Source: Welwitschia mirabilis (taxonomy: Eukaryota; Gnetophyta; Gnetopsida; Welwitschiales). From it: a stretch of DNA of 64,000 nt. Positions within the stretch are counted from its first letter, which is position 1, and each line of letters opens with the position of its first letter. The translations under genes and the position numbers were made by a program. Positions 48,148-59,240 of the stretch are shown here, one piece after another. The notes under the pieces were generated by a model that saw only the letters and a program-made list of their open reading frames with translations, made no database searches and was not told where the DNA came from. The stretch spans positions 242,048,064 through 242,112,063 of the forward strand of contig JBOZIK010000001.1 in the NCBI GenBank assembly GCA_051453625.1, written 5' to 3'.

Positions 48148-49844
48148 TCTACCTTCATAAGAGGATTCTAATTCATATTCATGCATAATAAAACTATAAA
48201 TCCCATTTGGTAATTCACAATGTAAAAGAAACATGGATCCTCATCTATTGAACTAAACCCCCTAATCACTTAACCAAAACTTTCCATTGGTAGCTTTAAC
48301 AATCAAGAATATAAAAAGATCCCTTAGATCTTTTTATCATATTGATTTAAAACCAATAGGAGGGATAATTTTAATATAAGACACATTATAATAATAATAT
48401 GTGATGTTATAATGTAATAATCTCTTATGCAACTAATTTTCTTTTAAAAAAGAACAATATATGAATAAAATAAGTAAAGAAAACCTACTTCAAAAAGTAA
48501 TGAGTGAAGACTAGTACTTGATGGAGATTGATAAAGATTTGATGAATTATTAAGCATTAAGATACTTAGCTATAATTTTCAAGCTTCAGCATTCAGGTTT
48601 AAATATCTAAACTTCATGCTCAAAAGTAAGAGGATGAAAAGAGAAGAAAAGAAGATGGAAAAATAAGAAGAAAATTTGATAAAATGTACTTGAATAAGAT
48701 TGATCACATTGAATTAGNNNNNNNNNNGGTAATACGGTCATAGTAAATTAGATAAGATTAGTCATTAGCAAGTTAGTTAAGCTTGAGTAATAAGTTATAT
48801 TGATATATGAATGATAAGAAGAAATTAAATTTATAACTTATGCACCTACCTAAAGTGAGTAATTCTCTTCCTTTAATTAGCACTATCAATTACATACATC
48901 ATTTCATCCTATTGGTTTGTTCTTAATCCTTCATAGGCTAATAACCATATTAAATCAATTCAAAACATGAATTAAATAATGTGTAGTATGAATTTTTAAA
49001 AAAAAATATTTTCCTTTGCACCAATTTCAAAACTTTCATATGTAATAATGAGACAAAATTTTCCAATATTAATGAATAAGAAAATGAATATTTTATAAGT
49101 AAATTACTTTTATAAATATAAATAAGAATAATAGTCATGGTAGAGTAAAATACACTCTTTTATTATTCTTGATTTATGAATAATAATGAATGTACTTATT
49201 TTCATGCTCACTAATTTCAAGATCTATTAAATTCATTAACATAAAACACAAGGGGGAAAATCAGAAGAGAATGTACCACACTCAATTTTTTTATCTACTT
49301 CTTTTGCAAACTACATTAATCATTTACTTATCCTAGGTAAACTTTTTTATATTTTTAACTTGAATGAGACACATGAATAAACAAGTAATACAAAGATTTA
49401 ATATGTCATTTATAAAAATATTTGTTATTAGTTTATACTTTCTTATAAAATTTTCAATGTAATAATTCTATCAGATAAATTGGATGCTTTTACATGAGTG
49501 GAATTACTTAATTTTAATCTATGGGTAGATTTTTTAATTAACTTTTTATGAAAATAATTATTTTTATAAAATAATTATCAATGATATTAAAACTATTAAA
49601 AAGTACCAAATATTAATATTAATTAGTTAAAAGATCATATATGCATCCATAATTAAAAACATAGCATAATGTATATCTTTAACATAAGAAAAATATAAGA
49701 CATTACTATTTATAAAACTAAACATTAGTTTTCATGAAGCCTTGAATTAAAAAATAATTAATACTAAAAAATTATTAGATGATTAATGAATTAACATGTC
49801 TAATATTTGAGTGATTAAAATTATATAAAATATAGAAAATAACA
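48148..49844 (-). repeat. Element E 5' LTR
   Basis: Matches 25464-27209. The outer border is at 49844: the minus strand starts TGTTATTTTC, and ttgtattt lies beyond. The inner border is approximate (about 48101-48150), because both the primer site and the LTR end are eroded. The minus-strand frame 48950-49138 lies inside and is a chance frame. Confidence 0.78.
48718..48727. other. Assembly gap (10 N)
   Basis: Ten undetermined bases within the 5' LTR of element E. The corresponding part of the 3' LTR (about 25980-26110) is longer by roughly 100 bp, so the gap probably stands for more sequence than shown. Confidence 0.9.
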
Positions 49845-52209
49845 TTGTATTTAGGATTAGGATTTTGCACTTTTAAATAATCTTACACTCTATATCTAAG
49901 ATTAATTCCAAAGAAAAAAGGTAAAATAATAGATATAATCTTCTATTTTTATTTTCTAATCTAGATGTTATTGATATTTTCTTTTGCTACCCATTACCTA
50001 AGTTAATTTTTCCTTGTGCTCTGTTTAAAGTATTAGAAAATATCTGAAGATTAATGCATTTCTTAGAATAATTTAATTTGGTTTTATCATGTTAATGATA
50101 TTAGAGACTTGCATGTAAAATAGATGTTTTTAACTTTAAATACTTTATGATAAAGAAATCTAGTTCTTTAACTAACTTTGTTTATCATCACACTATTTTA
50201 ATATTTTAACAATGGAAGTCAAATTTTGATATTAGTGCTATGTGATACCATTGTATTTCTTATTTTATAAAGTTACCACATTTACCTCTTACTTTTAAGA
50301 AATTTAATCCTAAGATTGTTAAGATCTTTAAAATAATCATTAATATTCAAAACTTTTCTTCCTTACTTGGAACTAGAATAAGGTATTTTTCAATATATGT
50401 TTTAATAATAGAAAGTTAGTTTTTTCTTTTAAAATTAGTTCTGTTGGCCATTCGAAATAGGTTATTTACTTTAATCTCTCAAAATCTTAAAACCATTATT
50501 ATAAGTAATGTTATTTATTTAACCATTTTTCCTTTTTTTCATGAAATAGATCTACTAGTTAGATTTCTAAGAATGAAGCTGAAACTCCTTTTCCTTTAAT
50601 GTTTACTTTTAGTAAAAATACTTCATCTTATGGTAAAAAGCATAGAACACTAAAAACTCAAAATATCTAATATTACTTAATTAAAAAATGGAAAAAACTA
50701 AATTATTCTTTATTTAAAAATTATCTAGTTTCATAAATTTTACATGTTCTTATTTTAAATAATATTCAATAATCAAGTATAAAAGACTTTAAAGTAATGT
50801 AATAATGTAAATGATCTAGTCATGATCAACCATCAAAGAAAATTAGATTTTTTTAATAAAAGCACCAAAACTAGATTTTTTGATAGAATAACTTCTCTTA
50901 TTATAAAAGTATTAAAGGGGGATCATCCAAACCTATAATTATTTTTAGGTTTTAAAAAAAATGTATGAAAATTATGTAGACCCTAACTATAACCTAATTT
51001 CTAATTTATCTAAGAAGATGATGGTCTCATCTGATACATGCCCATGATTATATATTTTTAGAATATCTAAGGGATTGCAAATAAAATTTAGAGAAGAAGA
51101 ACTACAAGTTTCACTTAACATTTTCTTTGTTTTTTAGTCTTATTTTATTACAAGATGTTAAGATCTTTAAAGAATAAATGATCTTTCTGGAAAGTTATTT
51201 ATTTAAAATAGTTTACATTTAGCATATAGCATTGTACTATTAGAGGTAATTATTCTTTGATTATTCGCTTTCATTTTCATCCTAAAGTAGTTCAAAATGG
51301 TTATACTTCTTAGAATATAACTAATGAGATGCTTCACTCTTCTTCTTATGAAGTTTTGAAATTTTCTTTAATTATGCTTCCAGAAAACCTTTAGAAAGAT
51401 ATTACTTGTGATTAAAGTTAATGTGTTCAAATGTTTCTTGGATACTTGGGACAAATTTTAGTATGATAAAGAATTTGTTTTATAAGATTAAAGAATATTC
51501 TTTTCATAAAACTTCCTTTAAAGGAAATTCTTCATCTTCTTTCAAATAATAGTTTTAATGTACTTTAAGAATTTAATTAAATTTTAAATTATTATGTAAT
51601 CATATTTTTCAACTATTGAATATTTATGTTTCTTCTATCTGATTTTAGAATTATAATATTTTAAAGTTTGAAATTATTAATTCTTATTAGATCATTATGT
51701 CCTTTATTTATAAATTCACTTCATGCATTTAGCCAATGAAATAATTCTTTTCTCTTTACATCACATGAAAATGCTTATAATTATAGATTAGAAAAAAAAA
51801 GTTTCATATTTTATAGAATGTAAAACATTGTTCTATTGAAAATGTTAAATGGATTGCATGGTGAACTCATGTTATGTATGATATTTAAAATCATTCTATA
51901 CATTGTCACATAAATGATTACTAAAGTAAGAGAAGTATATTTAAAAATTTAAAATGCATGGCATTAACTTTTATTCCTATAAAATAAGATTTTTTTAATC
52001 ATCGTCTCCATAAGGAGTTTTCAAAAATTAAGAATCATTTAAATTCCTAGGAAGCTGACTTTACTGAAGTGCTACTATCAAGAATAAAAATTCTTCATTT
52101 TATATTTACGATGCTTATTATAAATAATTTTTTAATTTTTTTAAACAAGCTAGAATTTAATGGTAGCTTACACTCCAATATTTAATCTTGCTAAGAGCTT
52201 ATGTACAAG
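49845..52209. other. Unclassified AT-rich DNA between E and Copia-2
   Basis: About 2.4 kb with no supported gene. Medium-length Ser/Lys-rich frame pieces run on the plus strand (50200-50420, 50560-50700, 51280-51560), suggesting an old retroelement fragment. I find no catalytic motif to classify it. Confidence 0.45.
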
Positions 52210-52556
52210 TGAAACAAAGAGCACGAAACTTTAATAAAATAGTAAAGGAGATAGCAATGAATAGAAATTAAAATAAGTAAAAAACTTTATTATTAACAAA
52301 TTATTAATTAAATTTTCATATATAATGCACACAATTAATGTGACATGATAAAATTATCTATTATATAAAGATATTTAACTCTTCATAAAATATTTATGAA
52401 TGGCTTTAATGTTACATTAAGAGTAATTAACTAACTAACTTATATATTCAGTAGTGAAGATTTGGGAGTTGGTTTTATTATGATAAATGAAATTTGATTG
52501 ATGGAGATAAAATGTACTACTTATGATGTGTTTTGTATCTTATGTTTTATCTAATA
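52210..52556 (-). repeat. Copia-2 3' LTR
   Basis: Aligns with 57763-58121. Shared blocks include taataaaatagtaaag, aagagtaattaactaa and ttatgatgt(g/a)ttt. The polypurine tract borders it at 52557. Confidence 0.82.
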
Positions 52557-52569
52557 CTCTCCCTTATGA
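52557..52569 (-). other. Copia-2 polypurine tract
   Basis: The minus strand reads aatcataagggagag directly before the LTR start tattagataaaac. This is the normal place for the plus-strand primer. Confidence 0.75.
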
Positions 52570-52639
52570 TTTAAAGTCTTTGTCATTAATTTATAATGCT
52601 TTCATGAATTAGTATAATTTATTTTCTCCAATTAGTTTT

Positions 52640-52930
52640 GTAAGTCCATCTACCTATACCACTATCTATTAATGTAACTTGGTTTGATGATCCTTTAAAG
52701 TATAATTCTATGATATAGTGGAATTCAATGTTGACATCTTCATTCTTTTTTGAAACATATGATTCTTTATAATCTTGATTATGCTTTGATTATTATAATG
52801 GATAGGAATTGAAGTTTAGGTATCTTTTTCAAGATCACTTATAATTTAATAGAGCTAATTCAATTCACAAGATAAAGTTAGTACTATAATATATTCTACT
52901 TTAGTAGAATAAAGTACAACTTTTTATTTT
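52640..52930 (-). pseudogene. Copia-2 RNase H remnant
   Basis: The minus-strand translation around 52920-52861 reads KVVLYSTKVEYIIVLTLSCE, matching the copia RNase H block Q..VALST.EAEYIA...A..E. Near 52640 the complement of ttttgtaagtccatctacc gives V-D-G-L-T-K, the family's C-terminal (A)D.LTK signature. Stops break the frame elsewhere. Confidence 0.87.
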
Positions 52931-53469
52931 TTCTATCCATTTTAACCACAAAACAATATTTCCATTATATTGAATGACATAACCCATGTTTAATCCATCA
53001 TATCTGGCATTATCACAATTTAAATATATGTAACCAACTAAAATTTATTTTTCTATCTTAAATATTATGTCACATTCTATTATTTAGGCTAAGCACATTA
53101 GGATATTAATTTTTAACTTCATGTATGTTTCATCATGAGAATTCATGAATCTATTAAGCTTGCTTATAGTAAGCTTGATATTTAGTTTATATTTATTAGA
53201 CATATTACCTTGCCAAACATCTAAAATTTATGCACTTAATCTTAATTTATCAAGTTTTATCTTTCTACCTACCTCCATGAAATTATTTCATCATTAATAA
53301 TTCTTCAAATGTTATTCATTAACTTTGTCATTCATAAATTTTCCTTAAACCATTTTTAATCTTTTACTATTTTTTTAATATTTAAAACCCTAGCAAATAT
53401 CTAAGGATTTGACATCTTAAATTTTAAGTGTTTGATTAAGAGCATTCCTTACTTTCTTAATATTTGTTT

Positions 53470-53760
53470 TATGCTTCCCTATCAATATTATGTTATCAAC
53501 ATAGAGTAATAGTATTACAACTCTTTTGTATTTGTCATGTTCTTTTATGTACAAATTTATATCTATGAGTGACTTCTTAAAAATAAGGCTCCTAAGATAT
53601 CCATAAATTTTTTCAAATCATATGAGGGAGTCTATTTTAGGCCATATAGAAATTTCTTCACTTTAAAAACTTTTTTCTTGTGATCTTTAATTTCAAGGCC
53701 TTTAAGTCCAATTATAGAAATATCTTCCTCAATGCCCTTATTTTAGGATGAAGAGTGGAT
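53470..53760 (-). pseudogene. Copia-2 reverse transcriptase remnant
   Basis: The minus-strand translation shows EIKDHKKKVFKVKKFLYGLK, a TAG stop where Gln is expected, then TPSYDL, matching LKKSLYGLKQAPRAWY. Further on, VVILLLYVDNIILIGK (53516-53469) contains the catalytic YVDD motif with the second Asp changed to Asn by G-to-A. The enzyme is therefore inactive. Confidence 0.92.
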
Positions 53761-54879
53761 ATGAAGTTGGCATAAACTCCACCTATACTAAAATACTAAG
53801 AAAGAAAAATGATTTATATGATATGAATCTTTATTATAGGTGAACATGTTTTATCTAAATTAATTTATTTTCTTTTTTAAAAATCTTTAGTAATAAGCTT
53901 GACCTTGTACTTACTAACTTTATTATTTTAGCTATAGTTAACATGAAACACTCATTTCATATTAATTAGCTTCTTCATTACATTTGAAATTTTTTAAATT
54001 GTTTTTTCCTAAGCATATCATACACTTCCATCTTGTAATTTTGATTTCTAAAAATTTTTTTAAGAGTATCTGGCTCTACTTTGCTTGTATTATTAATAGT
54101 AAGAACAAATTTTATTTTACTTTATGTAGTATAATTTTGATTATTTTCCTCAAGAATTTTTTTTATTTTCATTTAATAAATTACTAACTTAACTTACCTA
54201 ATGTGGTATTTATAATTCATTTAAAACAATGTTTTATACTTTACCATCATCTATAATAGGAATAATGACATGTTGAGTAACTAGCTATAACTTGGCAGCT
54301 GTAAACCATTTTTGCCATAAAGATCAGATTAGTCATATTAAGGTGGTAAAAGTACTAGTAGTAGGGAAAATCCTCCCATTAACAACTAATCTTTTTCTCT
54401 TTATTACCAACATGATCATTATCCATTACTAAGATTTAAGAATCTAACATTTATTATTCTAGATTTAATTCATTTAAATTTTGATTTATAGCTCTATCAA
54501 GAGTTGCTAATGTTTTGTCTTGCTTAAAATCATGTCTTTAAATGGCATGGATAAAATAAGATCATTAGTTATACTTTTTTAGTTAAAAATAATATTTTGG
54601 ATAATAATGAAGGTTCTAAAAGTTAAGTTACATTCTTATTAGACCCCCTTTTTTTGGGGGAGTAAATAAATAAGCATGAAATAAGTAGATTTTGAAACAT
54701 GCATGAAACATTTTCCTCTAAATGTTCTTAGATGATTATAAGAATCAACCTTATGAGATAATGTTCATATCAGTAGACCTCTATTTATAGATTTAATTAG
54801 AAGTCTATTTTAAAGATAAAAACTATTTAAAAAGCTTTAATTAATAAAACTAAAAGAATAGATATCTTATAAAAGATGT

Positions 54880-55030
54880 CTTTTGTTATTTCAATGATTG
54901 GTTTTTTCCCTATCAACTTCAATATGTTGAGATGTATAAGGTGGAGTTACTTCATGTTGAATTCTAGCCTTTTAAAGTTCATCTTAAAACTTAATTGATT
55001 CATATTCTCCTCCAAATTTTCTAAGATTTT
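54880..55030 (-). pseudogene. Copia-2 integrase remnant
   Basis: The minus strand reads KFGGEYESIKF, a stop, then, in the same frame, ARIQHEVTPPYTSQH. This corresponds to the integrase core D.GGEY.S..F...C...GI.HE.T.PYTPQQNG. The Glu in GGEY is not the catalytic residue; the catalytic Asp region upstream is degraded. Confidence 0.88.
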
Positions 55031-55464
55031 TAATTCATTAATTTTTCCTATTTTTGAAATAGTACATGAAATAATTTAAAATCATCAAGAGTTTATTTAT
55101 TACATAGGAAGTAAATGACGCACATCATGTTGTAGTTATAAATGAACATGAAAAAAATACTTTCATCCTTTTAAGTATGAAAATAATAATTGTTCACATA
55201 AATTTCAATTAATTAATTTAAATTTCATCCCTAATCTTTACCTTTTATATCTTAAAAAATATCTTATTATGTATTTTGTCCATATGACAAGCTTCACAAA
55301 TTAGATATTCAATTTAAGTTTTCAAATTTCTTCACTTTCTTAATGTATTTTCTCTATAATTTTGAAGTTTTTATGTTCTAATATTTGATATCAAAGCATT
55401 GATTTATTAGTTTAAATATCTCATAGTTTTTTTTTAATTATCTATGTTCACTTGTAAAAATAAA

Positions 55465-55547
55465 NNNNNNNNNNNNNNNNNNNNNNNNNNNNNNNNNNNN
55501 NNNNNNNNNNNNNNNNNNNNNNNNNNNNNNNNNNNNNNNNNNNNNNN
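55465..55547. other. Assembly gap (83 N)
   Basis: Eighty-three undetermined bases at the junction between Copia-2 sequence and the inverted B-family LTR. It hides the end of that LTR and one copy of any target duplication. Confidence 0.99.
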
Positions 55548-56481
55548 ATAGGCTAGTATAGATAAGAGTTCATCCAAATGTCATAATCCCAATAAGAAAC
55601 TAGGCTCAAAGTTAGAGAATTAATTCCCGAAGGTATTTTTAGTCTTTTTATCTTTTAGTAACTAAAAGCAACTAACAAATTAAATGTAATGCAAAGTGAA
55701 TGGAGATGAAATCCAAATGGAAGTGGAATAAATTCTATTGGATTCTAATCCTCTGATTACAAGAGCTAGCTTCTCTATAATTTAAATCAATTAAAAAGAA
55801 TACTTAACTTATTCCTAATCAATGTGAACTATGAGATACACCAAATAGAATATGAAATGCAATATGAAATGGAAATGGAATAATAATGCAAATCTAAACT
55901 AACCAAAGTCAACCTTAATAAAGGTTGTCCTTATGATCTAAATAAATTACAGAAATATCACTTAAACTACAACCAACATAAACGATAAAGGACATAAGAA
56001 GAATTTTAATGAAAAGAGTAATTGTATTAATTCATAGAACTTTTACATCCACTTACAAAAAAGTAGTAGCACCTCAATGGAAGAGACTCATTATAACATT
56101 AATAGAACTTCTCTTTATACCTATGGGATGGATCTCTTATCCTTTAATGTTCTATCATAAGTATATTAGGTATAAAAGATGGTTTAAAAGTGAGGACAAG
56201 GGAAGTATTTATAGTTTTACATTGAAATTTCTAGAACTATAACCCTTGAAGTCAGAGAAGAAACCCTACCAACCCAAGGAAGGTGCATGACTCCATTACA
56301 AGATAATTTAGTATAAATTATACAAAATAGTTATCATCCTGATTGTTATGGGAATGACACTAGGGATGATTCTTCATAACAATAGATAATTAATTATCAA
56401 AATTACATCCAAAACTATATAAATGTCCTATAAAAGTACTCCAAATACACCATCAAATTCCTAGAAATTAGCATCACAATA
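55548..56481 (-). repeat. Inverted B-family LTR inside Copia-2
   Basis: The reverse complement matches the LTR of element B from its start (minus strand TATTGTGATG at 56481-56472) to near its end, including the hairpin module near 56330-56390. The last part is hidden by the N gap at 55465-55547. No B interior is attached on the visible side, so it is a solo LTR or a truncated copy. The 77-codon plus-strand frame at 56009-56242 is a chance frame within this LTR. Confidence 0.83.
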
Positions 56482-57762
56482 ATTGTCTTGAACAGCTTTA
56501 AGATATTTATTCTCTTTTTCTATGATATAATGTGATTCATTCTTCTTTTCAACAAACTTAATCTTATAACCATCTAAAAGTAGGAATGAAATTGATTTCA
56601 TAGTCATCTTAAAATTTCACCTGTAAATTGTTTTTATTAAGATAAGAAATCTAATTTCATAATTCCTAACTAATCTAATTTACATTTCATTTCATTATCA
56701 ATAGTCATTTACTTTATAATGTTTTTTGGAGTTAATAAGAACTTGTTAAGTTTTTGTTATTACTAGTTACATATCTAATTATATTAGATATATGAATCAT
56801 GTTTCATTACTACTTATGAAAATTACAATGAACTCTTTTTTATGAATTACATCATTACTTATTATTACAAGTTCAAAGTTTTTATTCTTATTTTTCTTAT
56901 TTAAATTTTTTTCTAGGTAATTTATGTAGTTACAATAATATGCTTATAAATTTTAAATCATCCTCTTACAAAATTTGCTAAATTTTGGCTTCTCATTACC
57001 TACTTCTATATTTTTCTTAGATATATCAATTCTGCTACTTACTTTACCTTCTTTTTTCTTTAATAGACTCTTACTATTAGTTATTCAAATGAATAAGGTT
57101 TATTAGCATGTTTTAATTCTTTGTAAAGCACATTGAATATTGAAGCAAAATCCTAAAGTAATGTAAAATTAATTATTTACTTATCCATTTTAGTGCTTTC
57201 ATCTTTAATTTTTGATTTTAGTTTGCTAATTTGCTTTTTTAAAATTGTAACATCTTAGTGGAATGTAAGTTAAAGAGTGAATAACTAAATAATTAAAAAC
57301 TATTAATGCTCTTTGTTCTTCACTTCAAAGGTATTATCCAATAACATCCAAAGGTTATTATAAAGTTTTCATGTTTTGAAGAAAATGATATACTTTATCT
57401 CTATAATTCATCACTAAGATGAGTTTGATTACTTTTGCTTCGTTTTCATCCATTTTGAATACCCTTCAATCTATATAGCCTTGAATTCCTTGCCTAATTA
57501 GGAAATATTTCATTATTAACTTTCAAATTGTGTAATTTATTTTCAAAGCACAATCTTGATGAACTTATTATTATAAAGATAATACATTCCCTATCTATCT
57601 TCTAATTCTATCATAACATTTTGACACTAAATGGATTTATGAATGCTAATATGATATCTTCATTAAGTATTTTATATTTTATTTTATTATCAAATTTTTA
57701 ATGCGTCTTTATGTTGTGTTTATGGAAATTTCATAATATAATGTTCAAAGTTTACATGCTAT
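56482..57762 (-). pseudogene. gag: Copia-2 gag and protease region remnant
   Basis: On the minus strand near 57460-57370 a frame begins MDENEAKVIKLILVMNYRDK and continues VYHFLQNMKTL before two stops. It resembles the early helical part of copia Gag (small acidic/Lys mix with a later W..L). The stretch 56482-56600 continues the polyprotein in a Lys/Glu-rich frame. The domains between are too eroded to assign. No clear primer site is left beside the 5' LTR; catgctatc at 57756 may be its trace. Confidence 0.6.
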
Positions 57763-58121
57763 CAAAACAAAATACAAAAAATCTTAATAAAATAGTAAAG
57801 AATATAGAAATACATAGAAATTGAAATGAATGGAATACTTTTTCTCAACAAAATTATAAAATAATAGTAATGTGATTCACATATAGAATTCACATAATTT
57901 ATGTGGCATGATGCAATTTATATATTACATAAACAGATGTAACTCTTCATGAAATATTCTATGAGTAGTCATGATCTTTCATTAAGAGTAATTAACTAAT
58001 TAATTTACATAATTTATTAGTTAATAATTTGGAGTTTATTTTTTATCATGAAACATTTTTTATTAATGAAGATGAAACATAATAGTTATGATGTATTTCA
58101 TGTTTTGTATTTTATTCAACA
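57763..58121 (-). repeat. Copia-2 5' LTR
   Basis: Minus strand starts TGTTGAATAAAAT at 58121. It is colinear with 52210-52556, with many transitions between the copies. Confidence 0.82.
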
Positions 58122-58259
58122 AAGTCATTCTCAATTATTTAGTTAAGAACTAAAGCATTTAAATTAGTTAGCTTTTGCTATCTTCTTGACCATAATGCTA
58201 ACCTTATTTTATAAAACATTTTAATAGTTCATCACAAAATATTAAGGTGAGATATTATA

Positions 58260-59240
58260 AATAATGAGTTAGAAGTAGCTTGATTTAGTATTGTTAATAA
58301 CAAGGATTTAGGAAAGTATCTATAAATATATAAATTTTCTATAGGATTTTGTAAATCACATTAGGATGTTATTAGGAAAGACTACTTTAGTGTAGTTAAG
58401 AAACCTTTACATAAAGAGATCTTAAGTTCAAAACTTAATCAATTCATCATCTATTTTTTGCCTGACTTAGGTGATTTACACTTTATTTTTAATTTGAGAT
58501 CAATTAATTTACTTTGTATCTCTTATAAAGTTTTAAATAAATGTCAAGATAACAGATTTAAGACTATCCTATTTAGTATTATTTTTGTTAAATAGAGTGA
58601 TTTTATTAAAGGTATATTTTCTTAATAATATTATCTTCTTGAGAGACTTTAGTAAGGTGAAAATACATTAATCAAGATATTTCCTTTTAAACTTGATGAT
58701 AAAGAAGCTTAAATATAATTAAATGGAAATTTATCTTCGCTTACATAGAAATGCTATAATTTTAAAAGATTATAATTCATATGATAAAATATGTTTTGAA
58801 GGATATGAATGATTGTGTTACCATTCTATAAATCATTAGATCAATCTTTTCTATTTAAATATTTATAAGTCAAGAATGTCCTTTGGCTCCCTATTTATTT
58901 TTCATTACATTATACTTTTTATATCATGTTACCTAGAAGGATAAGTAGGACAATCATATTCATGGTTTTTATAATCATTAGAATTAAAAGTAGCTTATCA
59001 ACATGCACTTTTTTATAAATCCCTTTCTATTAAGAATTATCAAGTTATAATTTAGTAACCCATATCTAAGATTAGTCTTCATTATTCTCTCTTTGATTTC
59101 AAGATTAATTGGAATAAGTATTTAATATTTACTCTTTGCAAAAATCATATGTAGTTTATTTATAAATTATGAAACATTATTCAAGATGATAAGGCGACCT
59201 AAATCCTTGGAATTTATATTTTATTTTGAAGTACTTATAA
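58260..59240 (+). pseudogene. L1-type LINE reverse-transcriptase (ORF2) fragment
   Basis: LINE ORF2 reverse-transcribes the element at the target site. In one frame from 58431 the sequence reads NLRSINLLCISYKVLNK, matching NFRPISLCNV.YKI.SK of plant L1 RT. It is followed by SDFIKGIFS after a stop, the counterpart of QSGFIKGR.I.DN. At 58865-58909 a further block reads ISQECPLAPYLFFIT, matching L.QG.PLSPYLFII. A possible L-G-I-Y motif (family YLG.PL) lies near 59198. The FADD motif is not clear. No 5' end or poly(A) tail was found, so it is a fragment. Confidence 0.85.

Larger units (their letters stand above)
25464..49844 (-). mobile_element. Element E: Ty3/gypsy chromovirus, split by nested elements
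   Basis: The outermost element of the central nest lies on the minus strand. Its LTRs are 48148-49844 (5') and 25464-27209 (3'). A gag motif is at 44670-44717. RT-region sequence, RNase H and integrase follow leftward to 27500, and a polypurine tract (complement of taccccccacttt) is at 27210-27222. Integrase downstream of RNase H places it in Ty3/gypsy. The integrase and gag motifs fit plant chromoviruses of the Tekay/Del type. The body is interrupted by element C (29681-43697). The outer left LTR end is cut by the CACTA-like terminus, so no target duplication can be tested. Confidence 0.85.
52210..58121 (-). mobile_element. Copia-2: decayed Ty1/copia retrotransposon
   Basis: A minus-strand element with short LTRs (5' at 57763-58121, 3' at 52210-52556). 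The polypurine tract lies at 52557-52569 (minus strand: aatcataagggagag). From right to left it holds gag (57280-57480), integrase (54890-55030), RT (53480-53740) and RNase H (52850-52930), the copia order. It is interrupted by an inverted B-family LTR (55548-56481) with an assembly gap. LTRs of about 350 bp make it a different lineage from Copia-1. Flanks acaag and aagtc do not match as a target duplication. Confidence 0.87.

Noticed and set aside
50210-50420. FDISAM.. frame near 50220, faintly like a retroviral protease active site
   Set aside because: The DTG/DSG core is not present and the neighbouring sequence lacks RT or other pol parts.
56009-56242. 77-codon plus-strand open frame
   Set aside because: It lies antisense within a B-family LTR, and the matching parts of the other LTR copies do not preserve it.
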